A stretch of DNA of 64,000 nucleotides from Fibrobacterota bacterium (GTDB taxonomy: Bacteria > Fibrobacterota > Chitinivibrionia > Chitinivibrionales > Chitinispirillaceae), in NCBI GenBank assembly GCA_023459055.1, contig JAEWVR010000035.1:1-64000 (forward strand). The letters run 5' to 3'. The translations under genes and the position numbers were made by a program. Shown piece by piece: positions 34,935 to 43,232 of the stretch (positions are counted from its first letter, which is position 1; each line of letters opens with the position of its first letter). The notes under the pieces are model-generated. The model worked only from the letters and a program-made list of their open reading frames with translations, was not told the origin of the DNA and made no database searches.

Positions 34935-37052
34935 ATGGTCAGGTCACTTTATGCAGGAATCAGCGGACTCAGGAATCATCAGGTTTCGATGGACGTAATC
35001 GGTAACAATATTGCAAACGTAAACACCGTTGGTTATAAATCCGGTCGTGTTACGTTTGAGGAATCTATGGCGCAGTTATTACAGGGCGCATCACGGCCGG
35101 CGGGAAATGCCGGTGGTACAAATCCTCTTCAGATCGGTCTTGGAATGCAGATCGGGTCAATCGACACAATTCTCAACCAGGGTAATCTTCAGACAACAGG
35201 TCAGATTACCGATCTTGCCATTGAGGGAAAAGCTTACTTTGCTTATAATAATGCAGCAACAGGAACTTACTACAGTAGAAACGGTGCACTTCAGCTTGAT
35301 GGAGAAGGGTATCTGGTTTCTCCGACCAATGGTTACAGGCTTCAGGGTATGACCGCAGCAGTTGATGGAACCTTTCCGGCAGGATCACATATTGGTGATC
35401 TTCGTATTCCTTATGGCGAAAAAGCTCCGGCACGTGCGACAACCGAGATCCGTTACACCTGCAACCTTGATAGCGACAGTCAGGGTTTGGGAACAGTTAC
35501 ACATTCAAACCGTTTTATTACACAAGCTGAATCAAACGATTTGCTTACATCATTATTTGACCGTGATGGTAATGATCTCGGTATTCAGGTCGGTGATGAA
35601 ATCATTGCATCAATAAACGGTGCCAACTCAATTCGCATTCCGGTAACTGACACATCAACGCTCACATCGCTTGCAGCGAGTCTTCAGACCTACTTGCGGG
35701 CACAGACGGGAAGCGGTTTTATAACAGTCAATGCAACGAATGGAAATCTTGTTGTTGATTCAAGTCTTGATCCTGCAACTCCAATCAACGGACTTCAGGT
35801 AACCAACTCACGTCCCGGTTCGAATTCTTACGTAACCGGCGCATTTACGTTCCCGCCATCAATCGCCGGTGGAAGTACTTATACTGTGAGTGGTTTACGT
35901 GTTCCTGCAACCGCGAATACATTGATCAGCAATACATTCGATTCTACCGGCCATACACTTGGTCTCGAAACCGGTGACCGGATCAATATAAACGGATCTG
36001 TTGGCGGTGAAAATATCACGACTTTATCAATTCCGTATGCAGATCCTGCTGATGCAACCTCTGTATATACGATGGGTGATCTTGTGAGCAGAATACAACA
36101 GGCATTCAGACTTCCGGCTACTGATGGAACCAATTATCAGAATCCATCAGTAAGCATGAATACCACAAACACTGACGATGATCAGCTACCGGATGGATCA
36201 ATTGTGATTCGCGGTCAGCCGGAGCGTGCTTTTTCTATTGGTAGTGTTTCAATATCTGCATCCAATGCCGATAATGATGCAACAGCACCGACATATTTTA
36301 ATGCAAACCTTGGATTTGAGGAGATTCAAACGGCTCGTAATACCGGAATTCAGAGCACATCAATAGTAGTTTATGATGAATCCGGTGATGCGCACACAAT
36401 TACAACGACATTTACCCATAGCGGGCAACCCAATGAGTGGCTGTGGCAGATTACCACTGAAGGTGGTGAAGAGATTCTGAGTGGAAACCGTGGACGTATT
36501 ACCTTTGGCCAGGACGGTTCTCCATCTGCGTTTACATTCGATGACAACTCGACTGGTTTCAGGTTCGACCCGATGAATGGATCCAATATCGTCGCAGTTG
36601 ATCTTGATGTAGGAACACCGGGATCATTCCGCGGTATTACACAGTTCCGTTCGCCATCAACAACGGTCGCCCGCGATCAGGATGGTTATCCGATGGGAAA
36701 ACTTCAGGAGGTTTCAATTGATGAAACCGGTGAAATATCAGGTGTTTACACAAACGGTGTCAATAAAGCAATTGGAAGAATTTACGTAGCGGAATTTAAT
36801 AATCCAGCTGGTTTGATGAAAATGGGGGACAGTATGTACGCGGAATCGAACAACAGTGGTGATGCCGTTTTAATGCGTCCTGGAGTTGGATCAGCAAGTA
36901 AGATTAAACCGGGTGCTCTTGAAATGTCCAACGTCGAACTTGCAACCGAGTTTACAAGTATGATTTCGACCCAGCGTGGTTTCCAGGCGAATGCTCGTGT
37001 AATAACAACAAGTGATCAGATGTTGCAGGAACTGGTGCAGCTGATACGGTAA
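34935..37052 (+). CDS. flgE: Flagellar hook protein FlgE
   Basis: A 705-residue hook protein. The N-terminal rod motif (RSLYAGISGLRNHQVSMDVI, GNNIANVNTVGYKS) and the C-terminal coiled segment (NVELATEFTSMISTQRGFQA, DQMLQELVQLIR) form the D0/D1 core; the FlgE middle domains (about 95-600) are enlarged, against about 400 residues in enterobacteria. It polymerises into the hook outside the cell and is exported by the flagellar type III system. ATG follows AGGAGG. A palindrome follows 8 bases after the stop. Confidence 0.93.
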   Translation: MVRSLYAGISGLRNHQVSMDVIGNNIANVNTVGYKSGRVTFEESMAQLLQGASRPAGNAGGTNPLQIGLGMQIGSIDTILNQGNLQTTGQITDLAIEGKAYFAYNNAATGTYYSRNGALQLDGEGYLVSPTNGYRLQGMTAAVDGTFPAGSHIGDLRIPYGEKAPARATTEIRYTCNLDSDSQGLGTVTHSNRFITQAESNDLLTSLFDRDGNDLGIQVGDEIIASINGANSIRIPVTDTSTLTSLAASLQTYLRAQTGSGFITVNATNGNLVVDSSLDPATPINGLQVTNSRPGSNSYVTGAFTFPPSIAGGSTYTVSGLRVPATANTLISNTFDSTGHTLGLETGDRININGSVGGENITTLSIPYADPADATSVYTMGDLVSRIQQAFRLPATDGTNYQNPSVSMNTTNTDDDQLPDGSIVIRGQPERAFSIGSVSISASNADNDATAPTYFNANLGFEEIQTARNTGIQSTSIVVYDESGDAHTITTTFTHSGQPNEWLWQITTEGGEEILSGNRGRITFGQDGSPSAFTFDDNSTGFRFDPMNGSNIVAVDLDVGTPGSFRGITQFRSPSTTVARDQDGYPMGKLQEVSIDETGEISGVYTNGVNKAIGRIYVAEFNNPAGLMKMGDSMYAESNNSGDAVLMRPGVGSASKIKPGALEMSNVELATEFTSMISTQRGFQANARVITTSDQMLQELVQLIR

Positions 37053-37059
37053 GAAGAGC

Positions 37060-37140
37060 GCCCCCTAAATCCCCCGCAGGGGGACTTTTAAAACGATAGG
37101 ACAAATTTTCTTCAAGTCCCCCTTCGGGGGATTTAGGGGG
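37060..37140. repeat. Family A palindrome, followed by half of a family B repeat
   Basis: CGCCCCCTAAATCCCCCGCA and GGGGGACTT (37060 on) pair with AAGTCCCCCTTCGGGGGATT and TAGGGGG (37114-37140), with few mismatches. Directly after it, 37149-37170 (AAGGGGGCCGGGGGGTTAGG) is the right half of a family B element. The two families therefore occur side by side here and at 38162-38329. Confidence 0.88.
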
Positions 37141-37290
37141 TGTGTGTTAAGGGGGCCGGGGGGTTAGGCTCTCTTAAAAAAATATAGAATTATAAAAATT
37201 ATAATGTTACAATAGTATAAGATCAGGATGGAAAAGCAAGATTAAGAGGTAATGGTAAGAACCATTCAACTGGAAATCAGGGAGGCTGCA

Positions 37291-37533
37291 ATGATAAAGT
37301 TGAGTCGTCTTAATGGTCAGGAGTTTATCCTGAATGCAGATCTGATTGAAACACTTGAGGCGACTCCGGATACGATTGTTTCTTTGTCTAACGGGAAAAA
37401 AATCATGGTTAAGAATTCGCTTGATGATATAGTTGTAAAAACGGTTAAATACAGACAGTTATGTAATACAGCCGTTCAGGTGATCAAGCGCACGCTCCCC
37501 GAAGAAAAATTGAATCCGGATGATGTCCGGTAG
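37291..37533 (+). CDS. flbD: Flagellar FlbD family protein
   Basis: An 80-residue protein (MIKLSRLNGQEFILNADLIE onward) that matches the small FlbD family found after flgE in many flagellar operons; note it is unrelated to the Caulobacter NtrC-like FlbD. Motifs: PDTIVSLSNGKKIMVK in the middle. Function unclear, thought to be part of export or motor assembly. The start at 37291 is set by AGGGAGG 6 bases upstream; the frame is open to 37252. Confidence 0.85.
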   Translation: MIKLSRLNGQEFILNADLIETLEATPDTIVSLSNGKKIMVKNSLDDIVVKTVKYRQLCNTAVQVIKRTLPEEKLNPDDVR

Positions 37534-37569
37534 GTTGATTGCTCAAGAATGGTATAAGGAGTTTGATAC

Positions 37570-38130
37570 ATGGCTGATGAAAAGAAAAAGGAAAAGGATG
37601 CTGAGGGAAAGCCTGAAGAACCGAAAGCTGAAAAGGCGAAAGGCAATAATAAGTTCATGTTCATTGGACTTGTTGCGGGGGTTCTGATTATCAATACTGC
37701 GATGGCTTTTTTCCTGGTGCAGATGACATCCCCTAAGAAAGATAAGGTTACAGAGGATGCTCAAAAAAAAGATACAGCACATGTCGATGCAGAGCATTCA
37801 ACACATATTGCGGCAACAACTGCAGATGCACCGGTTGAGGCTGTTGTCAATATAGCTGGTACCGATGGCGAACGTTTTTTAAAGATTGCAGTTGCCTTTG
37901 AGTTTGATGATGTAGCACATCCCATGTTACTTGAAGCTCTTACGCATCGTGCACCAAAAATAAAAAGTATGATGATAGAATATCTTTCAAAATTAACACT
38001 TGTTGAAGTAACTGAGCCTGAGGCAAAAGAAAAAATTCGAAAGGATCTGTTAAGAATTGTTAATAGTTCAATTCCCAAAGCAGAAGGTTCAATTAGGGAC
38101 GTTTATATCGTTAACTACATAATTCAATGA
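37570..38130 (+). CDS. fliL: Flagellar basal-body-associated protein FliL
   Basis: A 186-residue single-pass inner-membrane protein: a charged cytoplasmic N-terminus (KKKEKDAEGKPEEPKAEKAK), one membrane segment (FMFIGLVAGVLIINTAMAFF) and a periplasmic FliL domain (LKIAVAFEFDD, later EKIRKDLLRIVNSSIP and VYIVNYIIQ). FliL forms rings around the stator and modulates torque. Lys/Glu-rich N-terminus is longer than in enterobacteria. AAGGAG site 8 bases upstream. Confidence 0.92.
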   Translation: MADEKKKEKDAEGKPEEPKAEKAKGNNKFMFIGLVAGVLIINTAMAFFLVQMTSPKKDKVTEDAQKKDTAHVDAEHSTHIAATTADAPVEAVVNIAGTDGERFLKIAVAFEFDDVAHPMLLEALTHRAPKIKSMMIEYLSKLTLVEVTEPEAKEKIRKDLLRIVNSSIPKAEGSIRDVYIVNYIIQ

Positions 38131-38161
38131 TTCTCAAGAGTGCTGTTTAGTTTTTGAAATC

Positions 38162-38207
38162 CTTCACCCCCTCTCCATGCAATGGAGAGGGGGCAGGGGG
38201 GTGAGGC
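38162..38207. repeat. GC-run palindromic repeat, family B
   Basis: CTTCACCCCCTCTCCATGCA then ATGGAGAGGGGGCAGGGGGG and TGAGGC: a nearly perfect hairpin (CCCCCTCTCCAT with ATGGAGAGGGGG) plus a longer outer pairing of CTTCACC with GGTGAGG. It lies 31 bases after fliL. Confidence 0.88.
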
Positions 38208-38234
38208 TGTAAAGTAGCGTTTTCAAGTACAAAA

Positions 38235-38329
38235 CGCCCCCTAAATCCCCCGCAGGGGGGACTTTTAAACAATCAGGTAATAATAGTCCTGATTTTCTTC
38301 AAGTCCCCCTGCGGGTGATTTAGGGGGCG
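38235..38329. repeat. Family A palindrome
   Basis: CGCCCCCTAAATCCCCCGCA, GGGGGGACTT (left) pairs with AAGTCCCCCTGCGGGTGATT, TAGGGGGCG (right), with two irregular positions. Its centre, AATCAGG...CCTGATT, is shared almost exactly with the copy at 31080, so the two have a common origin beyond the G/C runs. It ends 37 bases upstream of fliM. Confidence 0.9.
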
Positions 38330-38366
38330 CACTTTAGGACAGTTGTGAGGCTTTCAGGAGTTTCTG

Positions 38367-39413
38367 ATGAGTGACATACTTTCCCAGGAAGAGGTTGATG
38401 CCCTGCTCTCTGCAGTTTCGCAGGGATCTGAGCAGGATTATGGCATTCAACAGTCTGCCCCGGTTATGGGTGCCGGCAGTATGTCTTCAATGGATACATC
38501 GTCAGCTGATAGTGAAAAGGCGATGTCTCTGTACGATTTCCGCAGGCCTGATCGTGTATCGAAAGATCAGATGCGTACTCTGCAGAATCTTCATGAGGGG
38601 TATGCACGTTTATTCTCTACAACACTTACAAATTTCCTTCGCACATTTGTTGAAATAGAGCTCGTAAGTGTTGATCAATTAACGTATTCCGAGTTTGTGA
38701 TGTCGATATCAAACCCCAGTTGTATCTATGTATTCAAGATGGAGCCTCTGGAGGGAACAGCGATTATGGAAATCAATCCGTCGCTGGTGTTTTTTATTAT
38801 TGATCGTCTTTTTGGAGGACAGGGAAGGCCATCGGAGCAGAATCGTGAGCTTACACTGATCGAACAGAATGTGATTCATCGAATTGTCGAGCGTGGATTA
38901 AATGATCTTAAGGATGTCTGGGAGCATGTCGGAGTATTCAGCCCTAAAATTGATGCTTACGAGACGAATCCACAATTTGTACAGATTGCGCCTCCTGGTG
39001 AGACTGTCATACTTATTTCACTTGAGGTGAGAATGCAGAATGCATCGGGACTTATGAGTATATGCTTTCCCTATATGCTTCTTGAAAGCGTGATTAATAA
39101 CCTCTCCGGTGAATCCTGGATGTCATCGCAGAGTCTTTCGACTCATGAAACCCGTGCAGTTATGGAAGAAGAGATACAGGATGTTGAATTAAATGTTGCG
39201 TCAGTTATTGGAAAGACATCACTTACAATCCGAGATCTGCTTCAACTGCAGCGTGGTGATGTACTATGCCTCGATAAACCCTTTGACAGTGATCTTATGG
39301 TACAGGTTGAGGGAAAGACCAAGCTCGCAGCTAAATCGGGGCTGATCGGACGCAAAAAAGCAATCAGAATTACTAAGATAGTTGAGAAGGAGGTTCCGGG
39401 GTGCAATGAGTGA
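38367..39413 (+). CDS. fliM: Flagellar motor switch protein FliM
   Basis: A 348-residue C-ring protein. The N-terminal CheY-P-binding peptide is MSDILSQEEVDALLSAV; the CheC-like middle domain (about 60-250) includes NFLRTFVEIELVSVDQLTYS and the FliG-contact loop GGQGRP; the C-terminal SpoA/FliN-like domain ends the protein. It sets rotation direction on binding CheY-P. AGGAG lies 10 bases upstream. Its end overlaps fliN. Confidence 0.95.
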   Translation: MSDILSQEEVDALLSAVSQGSEQDYGIQQSAPVMGAGSMSSMDTSSADSEKAMSLYDFRRPDRVSKDQMRTLQNLHEGYARLFSTTLTNFLRTFVEIELVSVDQLTYSEFVMSISNPSCIYVFKMEPLEGTAIMEINPSLVFFIIDRLFGGQGRPSEQNRELTLIEQNVIHRIVERGLNDLKDVWEHVGVFSPKIDAYETNPQFVQIAPPGETVILISLEVRMQNASGLMSICFPYMLLESVINNLSGESWMSSQSLSTHETRAVMEEEIQDVELNVASVIGKTSLTIRDLLQLQRGDVLCLDKPFDSDLMVQVEGKTKLAAKSGLIGRKKAIRITKIVEKEVPGCNE

Positions 39414-40449
39414 CATACTATCTCAGGAACAGATTGATGCGCTATTGAATGGCTTTGGTGGTGAAAGCAGTTCATCGGCTCCTATGCAGCCGGAAATACC
39501 TGCTGTTGATCGCTTTGAGGCTATTCAGAATATATTTACATTGTTCTGTTTGCAGGCAAGTACGGTGATTTCAACGGTTATCAATAAGAAAACGGTTTTT
39601 ACATTTGAAAGTTGCGAAAAGGCTGATGTTGATACTATCAGAAGCAAAATCAATGCAGTATCGCTTTCTCTTAAACTTTCGTTTAAGTCCGGTTTTGAGG
39701 GTGAATGCAAACTAATCATTAAGAAAAAGGATGTCGCGCTGCTATCTGATCTTATGATGATGGGTGATGGAAGTGCGGAGTATAGCGAAGATCACAAGGA
39801 TGCAATTGGAGAACTGTTTAATCAGGTGATGGGGGCATATACAACAGCGCTTGGTTCCGAACTTGGAATTGCAGCGTCGTCCGGTACTATTGAAGTGGAG
39901 GAGTATGATCTCGATAATCCATCACTACAAGCGGATAGCTTTGATATGATTTCAATTCCTCTTGAGATTGAGGATTGTGAGTCATCCATGGTTATTCTAT
40001 TGGTTGCTCAGGAAATTGGAGATCAGATTGTATCACAGGGGAGTTCGAATGTAGTGTCTCCTTCAAAAGCAGACAGCTTTGGTTTAAATATGTCAGAAAT
40101 AGATGATCTGTCAAAAGTTACATCGTTTAGCTCAGATTCATCATCGTTCACTGAGACAACGCTTTCAGGTACACCTGTCAATGCACCGCGTGAAAACATT
40201 GAAATGCTTTTAGATATCGACCTTGATGTAAGTATTGAACTTGGAAGGTCACTCCTATCAATAAAGAGAATTCTTGAACTTGCGCCGGGATCGATTGTTG
40301 AGTTGGATCGCATGGCCGGCGAACCGGTTGATTTACTCGTAAATAACAAGGTTGTAGCTAAAGGTGAAGTCGTTGTTATTGATGAGGCTTTTGGGATACG
40401 TATCGTGTCATTAGTCTCACCGGAAGAGCGTATTAAAAGCTTACGGTGA
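39406..40449 (+). CDS. fliN: Flagellar motor switch protein FliN (FliY-like, long form)
   Basis: A 347-residue protein with the same kind of N-terminal peptide as FliM (MSDILSQEQIDALLNGF), a CheC/FliY-like middle region (about 30-220) and a C-terminal FliN/SpoA domain (MLLDIDLDVSIELGRSLLSI, LAPGSIVELDRMAGEPVDLL). This long architecture is FliY-like rather than the about 140-residue enterobacterial FliN, and the middle domain may have CheY-P phosphatase activity, which cannot be verified by eye. Start at 39406, inside the last codons of fliM (8-base overlap), after AAGGAGG; an upstream ATG at 39382 is inside fliM. Confidence 0.92.
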   Translation: MSDILSQEQIDALLNGFGGESSSSAPMQPEIPAVDRFEAIQNIFTLFCLQASTVISTVINKKTVFTFESCEKADVDTIRSKINAVSLSLKLSFKSGFEGECKLIIKKKDVALLSDLMMMGDGSAEYSEDHKDAIGELFNQVMGAYTTALGSELGIAASSGTIEVEEYDLDNPSLQADSFDMISIPLEIEDCESSMVILLVAQEIGDQIVSQGSSNVVSPSKADSFGLNMSEIDDLSKVTSFSSDSSSFTETTLSGTPVNAPRENIEMLLDIDLDVSIELGRSLLSIKRILELAPGSIVELDRMAGEPVDLLVNNKVVAKGEVVVIDEAFGIRIVSLVSPEERIKSLR

Positions 40450-40471
40450 AAGTTCGTAATTGTGACAAAGC

Positions 40472-40549
40472 ACGTCCTCTATATCCCTGCAGAGGGACAT
40501 CATAAAAATGAATATCTTGCACGTTCCCATGCGGGGATTCAGGGCGCGG
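40472..40549. repeat. Decayed family A palindrome
   Basis: CGTCCTCTATATCCCTGCAG AGGGACAT pairs imperfectly with ACGTTCCCATGCGGGGATTC AGGGCGCGG. The order and spacing follow family A, but many positions have changed, so this is an old copy. It lies 23 bases after fliN; the rest of the 230-base gap to fliO is A/T rich, with no gene. Confidence 0.6.
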
Positions 40550-40682
40550 GATCAGAAAATTTAATTTCAACTGGTCAAATCAGGTAAAAATAAACAATTC
40601 CATTGAATTACAACTGTTTACAATGATAAAATTGTTTTCAAGTCCGGTCATTGTCATAATGTTTTAACAATGGGTATTTACA

Positions 40683-41240
40683 ATGCACAAAAAAGTTCAG
40701 TTAATGTTCCTGCGATTAATCCTGCCTGTGTTGTTACTGTTATCGGTTTGTTATGCACAAAATCAGCAAAGTGAAACAGGCAATTTTGATTTTAATAAAT
40801 TAGAGGAAGCTATTTCTAATCAAAGTGATACTCAGGGATCAGTGAATCAGGTTGTTTCACAAAATACAAAAAAAGAATCAGATAATTATGTATGGGTTGT
40901 TTTCAGAATCACCCTGTATCTTGCAATAGTAATTGGAGTAATTTTCCTGGTTGCCTGGATTGTCAAAAAAGCCGGTATTGGAAATTCGCGTATTGGCGGA
41001 TCTGGAAATATGGATATCCTTGAGGTGCTTCAGACGGGACAAAACCGTAACACCATGCTTATCAGGGTAATGGATGTAGTATATCTTATAGGGCAGACTC
41101 AAAACTCGATAGTGCTTCTCGAAAAAATAGAAGGCCAGAAAGCGATTGACCTTATTGCATCGTCAAAAGGTGGTGGTACTGTTATGCAATTTAAAGAGGT
41201 CTTTAATAATTTTATGGGAAAGATGAAGAAGCCAGTATGA
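40683..41240 (+). CDS. fliO: Flagellar biosynthesis protein FliO
   Basis: A 185-residue protein with a signal peptide-like N-terminus (LRLILPVLLLLSVCYA), a polar stretch, one membrane segment (ITLYLAIVIGVIFLVAWIVK) and a small cytoplasmic FliO domain (MDILEVLQTGQNRNTMLIRV, VYLIGQT, IVLLEKI). FliO helps assemble the FliPQR export gate. Its stop overlaps fliP by ATGA. Confidence 0.9.
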   Translation: MHKKVQLMFLRLILPVLLLLSVCYAQNQQSETGNFDFNKLEEAISNQSDTQGSVNQVVSQNTKKESDNYVWVVFRITLYLAIVIGVIFLVAWIVKKAGIGNSRIGGSGNMDILEVLQTGQNRNTMLIRVMDVVYLIGQTQNSIVLLEKIEGQKAIDLIASSKGGGTVMQFKEVFNNFMGKMKKPV

Positions 41241-42088
41241 ATTTACATAATCAAACCGGATATAGCTCCCCATTATCGGTATCGGACGCACAGGATCTCA
41301 GCTTTAGAAAAAAATTAAGCGATATTTTTAATTGCCTTAAAATCAGCAGATTACTATTATTATTCAGTATATTGCTTGTTGCTGCACCTTTGCTTAGTGA
41401 TCTCTCTGCACAAGCTCTTCCGAAATTGACACTGTCGGTTAATGATTCTGCGAAACCGTCAGACGTGGTGGTAACTTTGCAGATTCTGCTTCTGATCACT
41501 ATACTTGCCCTTGCACCGTCCATATTAATATTAATGACCTCGTTTGTTCGAATAATCATCGTGTTATCATTTTTACGCCGTGCAATTGGTACTCAGACTA
41601 TGCCACCAGATCAGATTATGGTCGGTTTGGCACTTTTTTTAACGTTGTTCATTATGATGCCGACATTTACACAGATAAATCAGAATGCAATTCAGCCATA
41701 TCTTGATCAGAAAATCGAGTTCAGGGAAGCTCTTAAAGAGGCAGGCAATCCTGTGAGAAATTTTATGCTTCGTCAGGTGAGCGAAAAGGATGTGGCACTT
41801 TTTGTTCGCATCTCAAAAATGCCTCCACCAAGAAATGTGAACGACCTTCCGTATGAAGTAATCATTCCGGCGTTTATCACCAGTGAATTGAAAACAGCGT
41901 TTATTATCGGTTTTATTTTATTTATACCATTTTTAGTCATCGATATGATCGTCGCAAGTGTACTGTTATCTATGGGTATGATGATGCTGCCGCCGGTGAT
42001 GATTTCGATGCCGTTTAAAATTGTCTTGTTTGTTCTCGTTGACGGTTGGCATCTTATTGTAAAACAACTTGTTGTAGGATTTAGGTAA
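41237..42088 (+). CDS. fliP: Flagellar export gate protein FliP
   Basis: A 283-residue FliP. After an extended N-terminus with one hydrophobic segment come the conserved family blocks SFVRIIIVLSFLRRAIGTQT, MPPDQIMVGLALFLTLFIMM, PFLVIDMIVASVLLSMGMMM and LFVLVDGWHLIVKQLVVGF. With FliQ and FliR it forms the core of the flagellar type III export channel. The N-terminus is about 35 residues longer than in Salmonella. Overlap with fliO by 4 bases. Confidence 0.96.
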   Translation: MNLHNQTGYSSPLSVSDAQDLSFRKKLSDIFNCLKISRLLLLFSILLVAAPLLSDLSAQALPKLTLSVNDSAKPSDVVVTLQILLLITILALAPSILILMTSFVRIIIVLSFLRRAIGTQTMPPDQIMVGLALFLTLFIMMPTFTQINQNAIQPYLDQKIEFREALKEAGNPVRNFMLRQVSEKDVALFVRISKMPPPRNVNDLPYEVIIPAFITSELKTAFIIGFILFIPFLVIDMIVASVLLSMGMMMLPPVMISMPFKIVLFVLVDGWHLIVKQLVVGFR

Positions 42089-42102
42089 GGTATTCTTTTG
42101 AA

Positions 42103-42143
42103 TTGGCTGTTAGCCAATAGCGAACGGCTAACAAACGGCTAAA
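42103..42143. repeat. Small inverted/direct repeat between fliP and fliQ
   Basis: TTGGCTGTTAGCC, AATAGCGAA, CGGCTAACAAACGGCTAA: GTTAGCC (42109-42115) pairs with GGCTAAC (42126-42132), and CGGCTAA is then repeated once. It may form a small hairpin in the operon mRNA just before the fliQ ribosome site AAAAGGAG. Confidence 0.6.
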
Positions 42144-42156
42144 AGGAGTTTAAGTA

Positions 42157-42426
42157 ATGGAACCGGGAATGGTGATTGATATAGGCAGGCAGGCGATATG
42201 GATAACACTATTAATCTCAGGGCCGATGCTCATTGCGGGATTGGCTGTTGGATTGATAGTTGGTATATTTCAGGCGGTTACTCAAATTCATGAAATGACA
42301 TTGACATTTATCCCGAAGATTTTAGTTATGGTTATTGTATTTCTAATGCTTTTGCCCTGGATGCTGATTTCTATGGTTGACTATATGGCGCAGTTATTCG
42401 ACATTATCGGGAAAGTAACGAGATAG
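42157..42426 (+). CDS. fliQ: Flagellar export gate protein FliQ
   Basis: An 89-residue protein with two membrane segments, full length for FliQ. Conserved stretches are RQAIWITLLISGPMLIAGLA and VGLIVGIFQAVTQIHEMTLT. It is part of the FliPQR helical gate. ATG follows AAAAGGAG. Its stop codon TAG overlaps the GTG start of fliR by one base. Confidence 0.95.
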   Translation: MEPGMVIDIGRQAIWITLLISGPMLIAGLAVGLIVGIFQAVTQIHEMTLTFIPKILVMVIVFLMLLPWMLISMVDYMAQLFDIIGKVTR

Positions 42427-43214
42427 TGGATTGGCTTCCTTTAACTGTTGATCAGATACAATACTTTCTGCTTATTTTTGTAAGGATAAGCACGGTGATT
42501 GCTTTGGTTCCAATCTTTGGAAGCTACCAGATTCCGGCACAGATTAAAGTCGCACTATCCATTACTCTGGCCATAATCATGTTCCCGGTGATCATGGCGG
42601 CTAAACCGGAATTTCCCGGGAGTTTTTCTGTTGCATTATTTATGATACTTGTTGTTAAAGAGGCTATGGTGGGTTTGGCAATCGGATTTGTTACCCAGTT
42701 AATTTTTACTGCAATTCAGCTGGCCGGACAATTAGTCGACACAGAAATGGGTTTTGGATTTGTTGAGGTGGCAGACCCCTTTACAGAAGAGCCGATAACA
42801 GTTCTTGGACAGTTTCAAATTATCATTTTCACCATTTTATTTTTAGCATTTAATGGTCACTATTTTCTGTTACTTGCAATAGAGAAATCTTTTCAAATAA
42901 TTCCGTTATTTTCCGCACATATTCCAGGTGGTCGTGAAGCATTTCATATTACCAGCATGATGTCAAATGTCTTTGTGCTTGCACTACGATTTGCAGCTCC
43001 GATCTATGTTACACTGATTCTGACAGAAATGGCACTGGGTGTTGTGGCAAGAACCGTTCCGCAACTCAATATCTTTTTTGTAGGTATGCCCTTGAAAATT
43101 GTTCTTGGCCTCGGGACAATGATTGTAGTTCTTCCAATGCTTGCGACACTATTTAAAAAGAGTTACGAGATATTGATTCAGGATGTATGGAGATTGTTGT
43201 ATTTGATGGCGTAG
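42426..43214 (+). CDS. fliR: Flagellar export gate protein FliR
   Basis: A 262-residue integral membrane protein with about six hydrophobic segments. Family features: IFVRISTVIALVPIFGSYQI-like start (FVRISTVIALVPIFGS), GFVTQLIFTAIQLAGQLVDT, EMGFGFVEVADP and PQLNIFFVGMPLKIVLGL. It completes the FliPQR gate. GTG start within TAGTG of fliQ, so translation is coupled. Confidence 0.95.
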   Translation: MDWLPLTVDQIQYFLLIFVRISTVIALVPIFGSYQIPAQIKVALSITLAIIMFPVIMAAKPEFPGSFSVALFMILVVKEAMVGLAIGFVTQLIFTAIQLAGQLVDTEMGFGFVEVADPFTEEPITVLGQFQIIIFTILFLAFNGHYFLLLAIEKSFQIIPLFSAHIPGGREAFHITSMMSNVFVLALRFAAPIYVTLILTEMALGVVARTVPQLNIFFVGMPLKIVLGLGTMIVVLPMLATLFKKSYEILIQDVWRLLYLMA

Positions 43215-43232
43215 GGGGGAAAGAAATCCACC

